A stretch of 41,919 bases of DNA, from positions 1 to 41,919 of the forward strand of contig CALVTD010000005.1 in the NCBI GenBank assembly GCA_944359935.1. The letters run 5' to 3'. How positions within the stretch are numbered: the first letter of the stretch is position 1; every line of letters begins with the position of its first letter. The position numbers and the translations under genes were made by a program. Shown piece by piece: positions 26,653-35,273 of this stretch. The stretch comes from an uncultured Clostridia bacterium. GTDB taxonomy: Bacteria > Bacillota > Clostridia > Christensenellales > UBA1242. The notes under the pieces were generated by a model that was not told where the DNA came from, made no database searches, and saw nothing but the letters and a program-made list of their open reading frames with translations.

Positions 26653-26681
26653 TTGACAATTATTGTTTTGAATGTTATTAT
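26653..26681 (+). promoter_or_regulatory. Promoter upstream of the tRNA-Asn locus
   Basis: TTGACA (26653-26658), 17 bp, TATTAT (26676-26681). It points right with a predicted start near 26689 and no coding frame before tRNA-Asn at 26949, so the primary transcript would be about 370 nt up to the terminator at 27029-27060. The same bases read TATAAT on the minus strand toward cvpA, but without a good minus-strand -35. Confidence 0.7.
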
Positions 26682-26821
26682 ATCTAACGCAAACAGTTTT
26701 TCTCCCTCCCTAACTGATTTGCAAAGCACAAAAGAGTTGCGATTAGCCAATTTCGGCTTTTCGCAAAATTCTAGGCTTTTCGCCCCTAACTTACAAGTGA
26801 GGTGAAGGCCAAACCAACACA

Positions 26822-26844
26822 ACAACTTAATATTTGCCTCCTTA
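26822..26844 (+). repeat. Direct copy of the tRNA-Asn 5' end and its flank (copy A)
   Basis: The bases ACAACTTAATAT followed by TT and GCCTCCTTA repeat at 26937-26957, where the second part is the 5' acceptor strand of tRNA-Asn (without the TT). The two copies lie about 114 bp apart. Confidence 0.75.
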
Positions 26845-26895
26845 ACATGAGGCTGAACGCCAAGGGCGATAGCCCTGCGTACGGAGCGAAGCGTA

Positions 26896-26931
26896 GTTAA
26901 ACCGATAGGTCGGTTAACCAGCCGAGCGCTC
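26896..26931 (+). repeat. Direct and inverted partial copies of the tRNA-Asn anticodon arm
   Basis: 26896-26912 repeats tRNA bases 26981-26996 in the direct sense with one extra A. 26911-26931 is the reverse complement of tRNA bases 26969-26988, with one extra base and one mismatch. An RNA covering both could form a hairpin of about 19 pairs that would include the tRNA anticodon arm. Confidence 0.8.
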
Positions 26932-26948
26932 ATTCTACAACTTAATAT

Positions 26949-27023
<75 letters not shown>

Positions 27024-27028
27024 AACTT

Positions 27029-27060
27029 AACACGACTGCATATTAAAGTCGTGTTTTTTA
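27029..27060 (+). terminator. Terminator after tRNA-Asn
   Basis: A 9-bp stem (27029-27037 and 27047-27055) with a 9-nt loop and a T run lies just 6 nt after the CCA end. Confidence 0.85.
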
Positions 27061-27075
27061 TTAAAAATTCGCATA

Positions 27076-27104
27076 TTGACAAAACGTCCTTACGGTGCTA
27101 TAAT
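27076..27104 (+). promoter_or_regulatory. Full-consensus sigma-A promoter
   Basis: TTGACA (27076-27081), 17 bp, TATAAT (27099-27104), with TGC before the -10 (extended -10). It drives the 210-aa gene, leaving a leader of about 17 nt with GGAGG. Confidence 0.9.
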
Positions 27105-27127
27105 TTTCATATCAAATGGAGGAAATT

Positions 27128-27760
27128 ATGCGCTATATTTACAAACACACAAGGGATAAATCAATTTCTTCGCCTGCCGAGTGCTCTTGGAAGGCGGTTG
27201 TTAAAGCACGCTTAGGCAGAAATTTAAAAATTAAACTCAAAGAAAAAACAAAGGCTGTAAAAAAACCTAAGTTTATTTACACTTTTGGAACATATGACAC
27301 AACATCTCTCTCTGCTTATAACGATTTTGAAATTAACAGATTGAGCATGATAATGACAGGGCTAATCAAAGATTGCACTACAAAATATTACAACAATCCA
27401 AAGCGCGTTGAATATGCTTTGCAAAAAGCCCCATATGTGCTTTTTACTGACAAAACATTCAAGAGTGTTTATTCTCACACAATGGATGTTTTGGTTTCTC
27501 GAAAAGCAGAAAAATTGTTAAGGCACAGCAAGGGCTCAGCCTCAGCAAACTCAAAATTGGAAAATTACAAAAAATCTCTGCAAAACCTTTACGACTGGAA
27601 ACAAACTCAACTTGAAATTGATTTAAGTGAAATTAAAATGAATAATATGATTCAACAACATGTTGATAACAAACATGCGCCTTCGACAAAAGAACCAGGT
27701 TATAATTCACCCGCAAAAAATCCACAAACAATAGAAAAAACCGATTCTAGAACATTATAA
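27128..27760 (+). CDS. Unknown 210-aa basic cytoplasmic protein
   Basis: Not recognised. GGAGG at 27119-27123 is 4 nt before the ATG at 27128, and the promoter is a perfect consensus, so expression is expected to be high. An earlier in-frame ATG at 27116 would lie on top of this signal. The product has no signal peptide or membrane helix. The N-terminal 50 residues are strongly basic (many Lys and Arg), the middle (about 55-170) reads as mixed helices with aromatic residues and a Leu-rich helical stretch, and the last 35 residues look disordered (Pro, Asn, Lys, Thr). The basic charge fits nucleic-acid or ribosome binding, but no motif shows this. It is a single-gene unit against the local minus-strand trend, between tRNA-Asn and asnS. 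Confidence 0.75.
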   Translation: MRYIYKHTRDKSISSPAECSWKAVVKARLGRNLKIKLKEKTKAVKKPKFIYTFGTYDTTSLSAYNDFEINRLSMIMTGLIKDCTTKYYNNPKRVEYALQKAPYVLFTDKTFKSVYSHTMDVLVSRKAEKLLRHSKGSASANSKLENYKKSLQNLYDWKQTQLEIDLSEIKMNNMIQQHVDNKHAPSTKEPGYNSPAKNPQTIEKTDSRTL

Positions 27761-27787
27761 AAAAAATAGGCTGACGCCTATTTTTTT
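27761..27787. terminator. Bidirectional terminator between the 210-aa gene and asnS
   Basis: A hairpin with arms AAAAAATAGGC and GCCTATTTTTT separated by 4 nt, A-rich on the left and T-rich on the right, between convergent genes. Confidence 0.85.
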
Positions 27788-27789
27788 GT

Positions 27790-29178
27790 TTATCCTTCCA
27801 AAGAGCCAACAGTTCTTGGGAAGATTTCCACATCACGAATGTTTGAAATGCCTGTTAAATACATAACCATTCTTTCAAAACCAAGCCCATAGCCTGAATG
27901 TTTGTTTGTGCCATAGCGGCGAGTATCTAAATACCACTTATAGTCTTCCTCTTTTAATCCAAGTTCAGCCATGCGCGCTTTTAACACATCAAGTCTTTCC
28001 TCTCTTTGGCTGCCGCCAATAAGTTCTCCAATCGCTGGAACAAGCAAATCCACTGCGGCAACAGTTTTGCCGTCATCGTTTAAGCGCATATAAAACGCCT
28101 TGATCTCTTTTGGATAGTTGGTTAAAAACACCGGTTTTTTGTAAACCTCTTCGGTGAGGTATCTTTCATGCTCTGACTGCAAGTCCACTCCCCACTTAAC
28201 CGGGAAAACAAATTTTTTGTCGGCCTTTAAAAGGATGTCTATCGCCGTGGTGTAATCCAGCCTTACAAACTTACTTTCAACAATGTTTTTAAGCCTTTCA
28301 ATCAAGCCGTTGTCGACAAACCTGTTTAAAAACTCCATTTCGTCTTTGCAGTTTTCAAGAACATATGAAATAACATATTTCACCATTTCTTCTTCGTTAT
28401 CCATAAGTTCATCAAGTTCACAGAAGCACATCTCTGGCTCCATCATCCAAAACTCTGCTGCGTGGCGTGTGGTGTTGGATTTCTCTGCCCTAAAAGTTGG
28501 GCCGAAAGTATATGTTTTTCCAAAAGCGTGGGTTAAACACTCTTCGTTAAGTTGCCCCGAAACTGTTAAAGATGCTTTTTTGCCAAAAAAGTCTTTTGAA
28601 TAGTCCACCTTGCCGTCTTTCATTGGCACTTTTTGCAAATCCAAGGTTGTAACTTGAAACATTTCGCCCGCGCCTTCACAATCACTGCCAGTGATGATTG
28701 GAGTGTGAATGTAAACAAAATTTCTTTCATTAAAAAACTTGTGAATGGCAAATGCGGCAACAGAGCGAACTCTAAAAACGGCATTAAAAAGGTTGCCTCT
28801 TGCGCGAATGAAAGGAATGCTTCTTAAAAACTCTATGGTGTGCCCTTTCTTTTGAAGAGGATAGTCAGTGGCGCTTTCGCCAAGCACCTCCGCCTTGTCT
28901 GCATTGATTTCAAAAGGCTGTTTTGCCTGAGGGGTTACAATAACCTTGCCCACGATTTCAAAAGACGCCCCGACATTTTGTTTTACAAGATAGTCATAGT
29001 TTTCAAGTTTTGCCCTCTCTAAAACAATCTGCACACTTTTAAATGCGCCGTCGTTAAGTTCAATAAAACCAATGTTTTTGCTGTCGCGAACTGTTCTTGC
29101 CCAGCCACAAACTTTGATGGTTTTGCCATCATATTTTTCAAAATCTTTTTGCAAATCTTTTAATTCAACTCTTTTCAT
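27790..29178 (-). CDS. asnS: Asparaginyl-tRNA synthetase
   Basis: AsnS charges tRNA-Asn with asparagine. The 462-residue class IIb enzyme has the N-terminal OB-fold anticodon-binding domain (about 1-100), motif 2 in [21 protein letters not shown] and motif 3 in [15 protein letters not shown] near the C-terminus, both with the Asn-type residues rather than Asp-type. It overlaps aspS by 4 bp (ATGA), so it is co-translated and shares the T-box leader. The presence of a real AsnS means Asn-tRNA can be made directly, without the AspRS/GatCAB route. Confidence 0.97.
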   Translation of the reverse strand: MKRVELKDLQKDFEKYDGKTIKVCGWARTVRDSKNIGFIELNDGAFKSVQIVLERAKLENYDYLVKQNVGASFEIVGKVIVTPQAKQPFEINADKAEVLGESATDYPLQKKGHTIEFLRSIPFIRARGNLFNAVFRVRSVAAFAIHKFFNERNFVYIHTPIITGSDCEGAGEMFQVTTLDLQKVPMKDGKVDYSKDFFGKKASLTVSGQLNEECLTHAFGKTYTFGPTFRAEKSNTTRHAAEFWMMEPEMCFCELDELMDNEEEMVKYVISYVLENCKDEMEFLNRFVDNGLIERLKNIVESKFVRLDYTTAIDILLKADKKFVFPVKWGVDLQSEHERYLTEEVYKKPVFLTNYPKEIKAFYMRLNDDGKTVAAVDLLVPAIGELIGGSQREERLDVLKARMAELGLKEEDYKWYLDTRRYGTNKHSGYGLGFERMVMYLTGISNIRDVEIFPRTVGSLEG

Positions 29179-30923
29179 TTCTTTTCCTCTAAATCTAATT
29201 TAATATGAACATCTCTAAGTTGCTCATCAAACGGCCTGGATGGTGAACCCATAAGCAAATCCCTTCCATTTTTGTTGAGTGGGAATGCGATAACCTCACG
29301 CATGCTCTCTTGGTTCATGATTGGCATAAGCATTCTGTCAAAGCCGAAAGCGGCTCCCGCGTGTGGAGGAGCGCCATACTGGAAGGCATTGTAAAGCGCT
29401 GGGAATTTACTTTCCACAACCTCTTTTGGATAGCCTGCAATCTCAAACGCTTTAACCATAATTTCAGGCGAATGATTTCTTATTGCCCCCGAAAGCATTT
29501 CATAACCATTGCAAACAAGGTCATATTGATAAGCCACAATATCAAATGGATTTTTGTTATTAAGCGCTTCCAGTTCGCCCTGCGGCATTGAGAATGGGTT
29601 ATGCGCAAAGTCTGGCTTTCCGGTGTCTGGATTTTTTTCATAGAATGGAAAGTCAACAATCCAGCAAAACTCAACTTTGTTTTTGTCTATGATGTTAAGT
29701 CTTTCGCCAAGTTCGTTTCTAAGTGCGCCCGCAAGGTAGATGGCCTTTTCCTCTTCGTCTCCAACAAAAATCACCGCCTCACCCTCTTTCAAAGCGAATT
29801 TATTTTGAAGGGTTTGCTTTTGCCATTCGGTCAAAAGTTTTGAGATTGAGCCCGTCATCTGCCCCTCGTTTATTTTTACCCAAGCGGCACCTTTTCCTTC
29901 AATGGACACAACAAATTGACCAATTTCGTCAAAGAATTTACGAGATTTTTGCTTTGCGTCAATTTTAATTGCTTTAACTGTTTTGCCCTTTAAGAATGAG
30001 ATTTCGCTGTTTTTGAAAAACTCAGTTTCATCACTAACTGTTAAAGGATTTCTTAAATCTGGTTTGTCGCTGCAATATTTTTCCATAGCGTCGCGCCATT
30101 TAATTCTTTTAAAAGGTGGCTTGCTAACCTGCAAAGATGTAAAGTTTTCAAAAATCTCGCTTGCCAAGGTTTCACAAACTTCAAAAACATCGTCCTGGGT
30201 TGCAAACGCCATTTCAAGGTCTATTTGGTAAAACTCGCCAGGCGTTCTGTCCGCCCTTGCAGCCTCGTTTCTAAAACATGGCGCAATTTGGAAGTATCTG
30301 TCAAAGCCGCTCACCATTAAAAGTTGTTTAAATTGTTGAGGCGATTGTGGAAGTGCGTAAAACTCGCCAGGCGCAAGAACGGTTGGAACAATGAAATCTC
30401 GCGCGCCCTCTGGTGATGTGTTTGCAAGAATTGGCGTTTGAAATTCTGTAAAACCAAGCGAGGTGAGCCTGTCGCGCACAAATTTTAAAATCTGCGCCCT
30501 TTTTAATATGCGGCTGTGAAGGTCTGGATGTCTTAAATCCAAAAACCTGTATTTTAACCTTAACTCTTCCTTGGTTTGAGGTGCATCAGCCACTTCAAAA
30601 GGCAGCACATTTTTGCACTTGCCCAAAATTTCAATACTGCTTGCCTCAATTTCAATGTCTCCGGTTGGCATCTTTGGGTTTTTGCTTTCCCTTTCAATAA
30701 CCTTTCCTTCAACTTTAATCACGCTTTCTTTAACCACATCATTAAGAAGTTTTTCATCCCTCACCAAAATTTGTGTGATGCCGTAATTATCTCTAAGCGT
30801 TAAAAAAGTTATTCCGCCAAGTCTGCGAATTGAGTTTACCCAGCCAGACAACCTAACCTCTTTGCCAACATCTGCAATTCTAAGTTCTTCGCAAGTGTGA
30901 GTTCTATATTTGTTTTGTTTCAT
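29175..30923 (-). CDS. aspS: Aspartyl-tRNA synthetase
   Basis: AspS charges tRNA-Asp. The 582-residue product has the OB-fold (about 1-100), class II motif 1, motif 2 in [22 protein letters not shown], a GAD-type insertion domain in the middle typical of bacterial AspRS, and motif 3 [11 protein letters not shown]. The ATG at 30923 is chosen because AAGGAG lies 7 nt upstream; a longer frame to 30953 runs into the terminator of the T-box. It is the first gene of the aspS-asnS operon. Confidence 0.97.
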   Translation of the reverse strand: MKQNKYRTHTCEELRIADVGKEVRLSGWVNSIRRLGGITFLTLRDNYGITQILVRDEKLLNDVVKESVIKVEGKVIERESKNPKMPTGDIEIEASSIEILGKCKNVLPFEVADAPQTKEELRLKYRFLDLRHPDLHSRILKRAQILKFVRDRLTSLGFTEFQTPILANTSPEGARDFIVPTVLAPGEFYALPQSPQQFKQLLMVSGFDRYFQIAPCFRNEAARADRTPGEFYQIDLEMAFATQDDVFEVCETLASEIFENFTSLQVSKPPFKRIKWRDAMEKYCSDKPDLRNPLTVSDETEFFKNSEISFLKGKTVKAIKIDAKQKSRKFFDEIGQFVVSIEGKGAAWVKINEGQMTGSISKLLTEWQKQTLQNKFALKEGEAVIFVGDEEEKAIYLAGALRNELGERLNIIDKNKVEFCWIVDFPFYEKNPDTGKPDFAHNPFSMPQGELEALNNKNPFDIVAYQYDLVCNGYEMLSGAIRNHSPEIMVKAFEIAGYPKEVVESKFPALYNAFQYGAPPHAGAAFGFDRMLMPIMNQESMREVIAFPLNKNGRDLLMGSPSRPFDEQLRDVHIKLDLEEKK

Positions 30924-30936
30924 ATTTCTCTCCTTA

Positions 30937-30970
30937 TAAAAAACGCCTAACACTTTTATCAGTGTTAGGA
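30937..30970 (-). terminator. Intrinsic terminator of the T-box leader
   Basis: On the minus strand an 8-bp stem CTAACACT-type (30969-30962 with 30953-30946) is followed by a run of six T, ending 14 nt before the aspS ATG. The T-box sequence at 30985-30999 lies just upstream and provides the competing antiterminator. Confidence 0.85.
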
Positions 30971-31161
30971 CGAAAAATAACTTTTCCGCGGTGCCACCTA
31001 ACTTGCCAAACGGCCACTTAAATACATGCTTTAACGGGCTATCCCGACCAAACTTGGAAAACTGTTCTTTGGGTTTAATGCTTGACGCAAGCGGTTTTCA
31101 CTATCCCGCCTCACTGTTTGCCGCTTAGAAAACTTACTCTGTTTTTCCTCAAACGCTTGAT
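30937..31161 (-). promoter_or_regulatory. T-box riboswitch of the aspS-asnS operon, specifier read as AAC (Asn)
   Basis: The minus strand carries AGGTGGCACCGCGGA (30999-30985), the conserved T-box that binds the free 3' end of an uncharged tRNA, followed by the terminator at 30937-30970. Upstream lies a long folded leader whose base pairs GGAAAA with TTTTCC (Stem I base). In the internal loop next to it the 3' strand reads GAACAG, so the specifier codon is best read as AAC at 31066-31064, for tRNA-Asn. An A follows it, as in most specifier loops. Uncharged tRNA-Asn should then stabilise the antiterminator and raise expression of both synthetases. The specifier was assigned by eye without a folding calculation. 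Confidence 0.88.
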
Positions 31162-31167
31162 AGAAGA

Positions 31168-31196
31168 ATTATATTAACTTGCCCACTTTTTGTCAA
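31168..31196 (-). promoter_or_regulatory. Sigma-A promoter of the T-box/aspS-asnS operon
   Basis: Minus-strand TTGACA (31196-31191) and TATAAT (31173-31168), exactly 17 bp apart. The -35 lies 10 bp after the recF stop codon. Confidence 0.9.
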
Positions 31197-31206
31197 GCGC
31201 ATTTGC

Positions 31207-32271
31207 CTAGTTGTTTTCAAGTTTTCCGTTTTGAATTTTGATTATTTTACCCTCACAAAAACTCTCGTCAGTGGTTGTGATGAAAGTTTGGCAGCGAGAG
31301 GTAAATTTAAGCAGTCTTTGTCTGCGCTCTGCGTCCAGTTCCGAAAAAACATCGTCCAAAATCAGCACAGGATACTCTCCAGTTCTTTCCTTGATGATTT
31401 CAAGTTCGGCAAGTTTAAGCGAAAGCGCTGCCGTTCGCTGCTGACCTTGCGAGCCAAAGTTTTTTACTTCAACATCATTTAAATATATGTCGATGTCGTC
31501 TCTATGCGGGCCAAAAGTGGTGTAGCCAAGTTTAAAATCTTTTTCAAAACTCTTTTCAAGTTTTGCAACATACTGCTCTTCACTTTCTATTTTAATGCCG
31601 CAATATTCCACTCTCAAACTTTCACCGTTTGAAATATATTTGTTTGCCATGTCGGCATACGGCGCGATTTTTTCAACAAACCTCGCCCTTTCTTTTGCAA
31701 TTTTTATGCCGGCGGAGGCTATTGCCCTGTTCCAAATGTCGATGGTTTCCAAAACCACCTCTTTGTTTGGAGTGGATTTTAAAAGTTTGTTGCGGTTGTC
31801 CAAAATTTTTTCATACCTTGAAAGCAGGTAAAAATATTTTTTGTTGGTTTGTGAAATGTCGATGTTCATAAACCTGCGCCTTTCCTCTGGGCTGTCTTTA
31901 ACAAGTTTAAGTTCGTCTGGCGAAAAAAACACGATTGGCACTTCGCCCAATACATCACCTATTCTGCGAATGTTGATGCCGTCCATCTTCACCGATTTTT
32001 TTGCGCCTTTTTGTAAAATAACCTTAATTTGCTTTTGCCTTATTTGATTGCTAGCGTTAAGGGTGATGCTTCCGTTTTCCTTGCCCCATGAAATAAGTTC
32101 TTTTTCCTTGCCCCTAAAACTTTTACCAATGCAGGCAAAATAGATTGCTTCAATCAAATTTGTTTTTCCCTGTGCGTTTTTTCCCACCAAAGAATTTACG
32201 CCGGGGCTAAACTGCACCTGCGCATGAGTATAGTTTCTAAAATTTTCAAGTTTCAAAGAGGTTATTTTCAC
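31207..32271 (-). CDS. recF: DNA replication and repair protein RecF
   Basis: RecF is an SMC-like ATPase that loads RecA at gaps together with RecO and RecR. The 354-residue length is normal. The N-terminal LENFRNY strand, Walker A GKNAQGKTNL (30-39), the signature FGSQGQQRT and Walker B VLILDDVFSELD are present. The start is a GTG at 32271: it gives the family's usual N-terminus and no ATG is available. It has no Shine-Dalgarno, but an extended -10 lies 6 nt upstream. Its orientation is divergent from dnaA, whereas in most Firmicutes recF follows dnaN on the same strand. Confidence 0.96.
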   Translation of the reverse strand: MKITSLKLENFRNYTHAQVQFSPGVNSLVGKNAQGKTNLIEAIYFACIGKSFRGKEKELISWGKENGSITLNASNQIRQKQIKVILQKGAKKSVKMDGINIRRIGDVLGEVPIVFFSPDELKLVKDSPEERRRFMNIDISQTNKKYFYLLSRYEKILDNRNKLLKSTPNKEVVLETIDIWNRAIASAGIKIAKERARFVEKIAPYADMANKYISNGESLRVEYCGIKIESEEQYVAKLEKSFEKDFKLGYTTFGPHRDDIDIYLNDVEVKNFGSQGQQRTAALSLKLAELEIIKERTGEYPVLILDDVFSELDAERRQRLLKFTSRCQTFITTTDESFCEGKIIKIQNGKLENN

Positions 32272-32277
32272 GTTTTT

Positions 32278-32286
32278 ATTATAACA
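32278..32286 (-). promoter_or_regulatory. Extended -10 promoter of recF, predicted leaderless
   Basis: The minus strand reads TGTTATAAT, a perfect extended -10, ending 6 nt before the GTG start. No convincing -35 is seen at 16-18 bp, which extended -10 promoters can tolerate. Confidence 0.55.
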
Positions 32287-32361
32287 TATTTAAAAATGTT
32301 TTTGCCTTTTTATTGGATTTTGTAACAAAAAAATTATTTTGCGATTTTATCTCACCCTTGC

Positions 32362-32390
32362 TTGACTTAAAAGGCTTTGTTGAGTAAAAT
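32362..32390 (+). promoter_or_regulatory. Promoter of dnaA
   Basis: TTGACT (32362-32367), 17 bp, TAAAAT (32385-32390). The predicted start lies about 11 nt before the dnaA ATG. No DnaA box of the TTATCCACA type is seen in the recF-dnaA gap, so autoregulation from this side is not evident. Confidence 0.6.
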
Positions 32391-32407
32391 TAAAGTAAGG
32401 AAAAATT

Positions 32408-33760
32408 ATGCAAGAGATAAACAACCTATGGAATATTGTTTTGGAAAAGTTGGAACTTTCAGTTTCCAATGTTTCTTTTGTTATGTGGTTTAAACCTTTA
32501 AAAGTTGTGGATATGACGGACGGCAGCACATTGTATCTTTCCACAAAATCCACTTTTGCCAAAAACCAAATCTTGAAAAACTACTTTGACAAGTTGAAAT
32601 CTGCCACCGCAGATGTTTTTGGCGAGAATGTGGAAATTGAAATTTTAGACCCAGCAGAAGAGGCCGAATACATCAAAAAAAATCAGCCAAAAGCATCAAC
32701 TTTGGATGTTGAGGCAAACAAAAACCCTTTCAACCCAAAATACACCTTCAACAACTATGTGGTTGGCAAATGCAACCAAACTGCATATGCCGCAGCCCGC
32801 GCTGTTGCTGAAAATCCTGGCAAAAGTTTTAACCCTCTGTTCATCTATGGCGGGGTTGGGCTTGGAAAAACCCACCTTTTGCACGCAATTGGCAACTATA
32901 TTCGTGAGGCAAACCCAAGGCTTAAAATTAAATATGTAACCTGCGAGCAGTTCACCAACGACTATATCGAATCTCTTGGCTCGGCAAGCAAAGCCAAAAC
33001 CTATTCACAATTTAGAGATAAGTATAGAAACTGCGATGTGCTTATGGTTGACGACATTCAGTTTATTTCCAAAAAAACCAGTACTCAGGAAGAATTCTTC
33101 AACACTTTTAATGATTTGCATCAATATGGCAAACAGATTATAATTTCTTCCGACCGCCCACCAAAGGAAATTGAAACACTTGAAGAAAGGCTTCGCTCTC
33201 GCTTTACAATGGGGCTTATTCAAGATTTGCAGTCGCCTGACTTTGAAACGAGGGTGGCAATACTAAGAAAGAAATGCCAAATTGAAAAATATTCAATCAC
33301 AGATGAAGCGCTTTCCTACATCGCCGACAAGATAGACTCCAACGTGAGAGAACTTGAAGGCATGCTTTCAAAAGTTTGTTTTCTTTCAAACCTGATTGGC
33401 AAAACCACAGCCGATTTAAACGATGTTAAAGAGGCTTTTGACGACAAGTATGAAGAAAAAAATGAGGGCGGTGCAAACGCAGACCAGATTATTTCGGCAG
33501 TTTGTGAATACTTTGACATTTCAAGGGCAGACATTGTTGGCAAGAAAAAATCAAAGGACATTGTTGAGCCGCGCATGATTGCAATCTATATGATAAGTGA
33601 CATGCTTGAACTTCCACTGGTTTCCATCGGCAAAATTTTTGGAGGCAGAGACCACACCACAATCATGCACGCAAGAGACAAAATCACCGACGAAATGAAA
33701 CACAACCGAAAAACACAAACCTTTGTTGGTGAGATTAAAAAAATGTTAACAAGTGGATAA
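32408..33760 (+). CDS. dnaA: Chromosomal replication initiator protein DnaA
   Basis: DnaA binds its boxes in oriC, melts the origin and loads the helicase. The 450-residue product has domain I (about 1-80), a short linker domain II, the AAA+ domain with Walker A GGVGLGKTHLL (148-158) and Walker B VLMVDDIQF, and the domain IV DNA-binding signature GGRDHTTIMHARDKI near the C-terminus. AAGGA lies 8 nt before the ATG. Its stop codon is part of a near-consensus DnaA box on the minus strand. dnaN follows after about 215 bp of oriC. Confidence 0.98.
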   Translation: MQEINNLWNIVLEKLELSVSNVSFVMWFKPLKVVDMTDGSTLYLSTKSTFAKNQILKNYFDKLKSATADVFGENVEIEILDPAEEAEYIKKNQPKASTLDVEANKNPFNPKYTFNNYVVGKCNQTAYAAARAVAENPGKSFNPLFIYGGVGLGKTHLLHAIGNYIREANPRLKIKYVTCEQFTNDYIESLGSASKAKTYSQFRDKYRNCDVLMVDDIQFISKKTSTQEEFFNTFNDLHQYGKQIIISSDRPPKEIETLEERLRSRFTMGLIQDLQSPDFETRVAILRKKCQIEKYSITDEALSYIADKIDSNVRELEGMLSKVCFLSNLIGKTTADLNDVKEAFDDKYEEKNEGGANADQIISAVCEYFDISRADIVGKKKSKDIVEPRMIAIYMISDMLELPLVSIGKIFGGRDHTTIMHARDKITDEMKHNRKTQTFVGEIKKMLTSG

Positions 33761-33960
33761 CTTTTCCCGTTTACGCACATAGTTATAAACAACTTGTCCA
33801 CAAAAGATGAAACTATATATTGTGTCAAAAATGTCATTTTAGCAGCAATTAAACACAATAAATAGCGGCAAACAAAAACTTGTCCACATTTGCACATTCA
33901 CCTATTATTAAGTCTAGTATTTAAAAAAATTAAAAAATAATATATCAAGGGCGCGCGCCA
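33752..33960. other. oriC: origin region between dnaA and dnaN
   Basis: Three near-consensus DnaA boxes (one mismatch each to TTATCCACA) are visible: minus-strand TTATCCACT at 33760-33752, and plus-strand TTGTCCACA at 33794-33802 and 33880-33888. They are followed by a strongly AT-rich stretch at about 33901-33947, suited to unwinding, and by a GC palindrome GGCGCGCGCC at 33950-33959. Genes flip from mostly minus on the left to plus on the right, as expected at a bidirectional origin. The box set is small; weaker boxes may have been missed. Confidence 0.85.
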
Positions 33961-33975
33961 AAGGAGAAACGAAAA

Positions 33976-35076
33976 ATGTTATTAAATTGTATGGGTCTTG
34001 AACTATCGGATGCTTTCTTAAAAGTTAGTAAAGCAATTTCAAACAAAGTTACAAATCCAATCTTGGAAGGAATTAAAATTTCGGCAGAGGATAACGAACT
34101 CACTCTTTCAGCCACAGACACAGACCTTTCTATTGAAAAGAAAATTAAAGCCGACATCAAAGTGGAAGGCGAAACAGTTGTGCCTGGAAAGTTTATCACC
34201 GAGTTTGTTAAAAAACTTTCGAACTCTGACATCGAACTTGAAGTAAACGAAAAAAATCAACTGCTTATTCGCTATGACGGAAACGAAAGCGTTATTCAAT
34301 GCTATAACCCTGTTGAATACCCAGGCTTCAAAAAACTTAAAACCGACGAGTGGTTTGGCGTGTCTCAAAAAGATTTAAAAACCCTCATCAGCAAAACCAT
34401 TTTCTCAGTTGCAATGGATGACTCTCGCCCAATCCTCAAAGGTGTGCTGTTTGACATCGACCAAAAGGAAATCAATGCAGTTGCGCTTGACGGATACAGG
34501 CTTGCGAAAGTTAAGAAAAAAGTTTCCGCTAACATCAAAAAACAAATTGTAATTCCAACAAGGTCTTTGAACGAAATTTCCAAACTTTTGGAAGATAGCG
34601 ATGAAATCATAAACATCTACATCGACGCGAACGCAATCATGATTGACACAGCTGACACAAAAATTATTTCCAGACTTTTGGAAGGCGATTTTGTAAACTA
34701 TAAACAAATAATTCCAATGAACTATGAAACCTTTGTGATTGTAAACAAAAATCAACTTGAAGATGCACTTGAAAGGGTTTCGCTTTTAAGTAAAATTGGT
34801 CAAAACAACTTTGTTAAATTTGACATCAAAGAATCCAGCCTAAATCTCACCTCAAACTCGGAAATTGGAAACATCAAAGAAAAAATCTCAGCAGTGCTTA
34901 ACGGCAAAGATGTTACAATTGCGTTTAACCCAAGGTTTATTCTTGAAAGTTTAAAAGCCAACAGTGAAGAGTTTGTTAAACTTTGCTTAAACACAGCATC
35001 CAACCCATGCGTGATTGTTCCAACAGAGGGCGACGAATTTCTATATCTCATTCTGCCAGTTAGAATGTTTGGATAA
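33976..35076 (+). CDS. dnaN: DNA polymerase III sliding clamp (beta subunit)
   Basis: DnaN is the dimeric ring that tethers the replicative polymerase and many repair proteins to DNA. The 366-residue product has three repeated clamp domains and the family's conserved FLYLILPVRM end. AAGGAG (33961-33966) lies 9 nt before the ATG. A terminator follows straight after the stop, so dnaN is not co-transcribed with recF or with the ribosomal protein cluster. Confidence 0.98.
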   Translation: MLLNCMGLELSDAFLKVSKAISNKVTNPILEGIKISAEDNELTLSATDTDLSIEKKIKADIKVEGETVVPGKFITEFVKKLSNSDIELEVNEKNQLLIRYDGNESVIQCYNPVEYPGFKKLKTDEWFGVSQKDLKTLISKTIFSVAMDDSRPILKGVLFDIDQKEINAVALDGYRLAKVKKKVSANIKKQIVIPTRSLNEISKLLEDSDEIINIYIDANAIMIDTADTKIISRLLEGDFVNYKQIIPMNYETFVIVNKNQLEDALERVSLLSKIGQNNFVKFDIKESSLNLTSNSEIGNIKEKISAVLNGKDVTIAFNPRFILESLKANSEEFVKLCLNTASNPCVIVPTEGDEFLYLILPVRMFG

Positions 35077-35098
35077 AAGAGCGTTCGCTCTTTTTTTT
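35076..35098 (+). terminator. Terminator of dnaN
   Basis: A perfect 8-bp stem AAAGAGCG/CGCTCTTT with a two-base centre (35076-35093) and a run of T to 35098. Confidence 0.9.
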
Positions 35099-35211
35099 AC
35101 CCCTCCGTCAAAAAACGATTTAATGTGGCAAAAGAAAAATTAAATTGCACAAAAAAATAAAATAAAATATTTTTAAGCAAATTTTTTGCCTTACGATAAA
35201 AGCAAAAAGAG

Positions 35212-35240
35212 TTGACAAAGAATTCAATTTGCTTTATACT
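35212..35240 (+). promoter_or_regulatory. Sigma-A promoter of rpmH-rnpA-yidD-yidC
   Basis: TTGACA (35212-35217), 17 bp, TATACT (35235-35240). The leader is about 27 nt and holds AAGGAGG at 35260-35266. Confidence 0.85.
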
Positions 35241-35273
35241 AAAACGGTTACTAACTTTTAAGGAGGAAAGACC

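Larger units (their letters stand above)
26690..26948 (+). other. Non-coding leader of tRNA-Asn, unknown content
   Basis: This stretch of about 260 bases has no convincing coding frame on either strand. It contains a 10-nt direct repeat (GGCTTTTCGC twice, near 26753 and 26774), a small GC hairpin around 26862-26876 (AGGGC-AGCCCT type), a direct copy of the flank and first nine bases of the tRNA gene, and a direct and an inverted copy of parts of its anticodon arm. It could be a long pre-tRNA leader, a small stable RNA, a genomic repeat or a decayed tRNA copy. It does not match tmRNA, 6S, RNase P or SRP RNA by visible motifs. Confidence 0.5.

Noticed and set aside
26649..26933. A 94-codon open frame on the minus strand across the tRNA-Asn leader
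   Set aside because: It begins inside the inverted tRNA fragment, covers the promoter and repeat copies, has no start signal at its ATG and has a composition unlike the neighbouring proteins. It is most likely a by-product of the repeat sequence.
32272..32407. DnaA boxes in the recF-dnaA gap
   Set aside because: No site with one mismatch or fewer to TTATCCACA was found; the boxes are all on the dnaN side.
33586..33897. Minus-strand open frame across the end of dnaA and oriC
   Set aside because: It is antisense to dnaA and runs through the DnaA boxes without a ribosome binding site.
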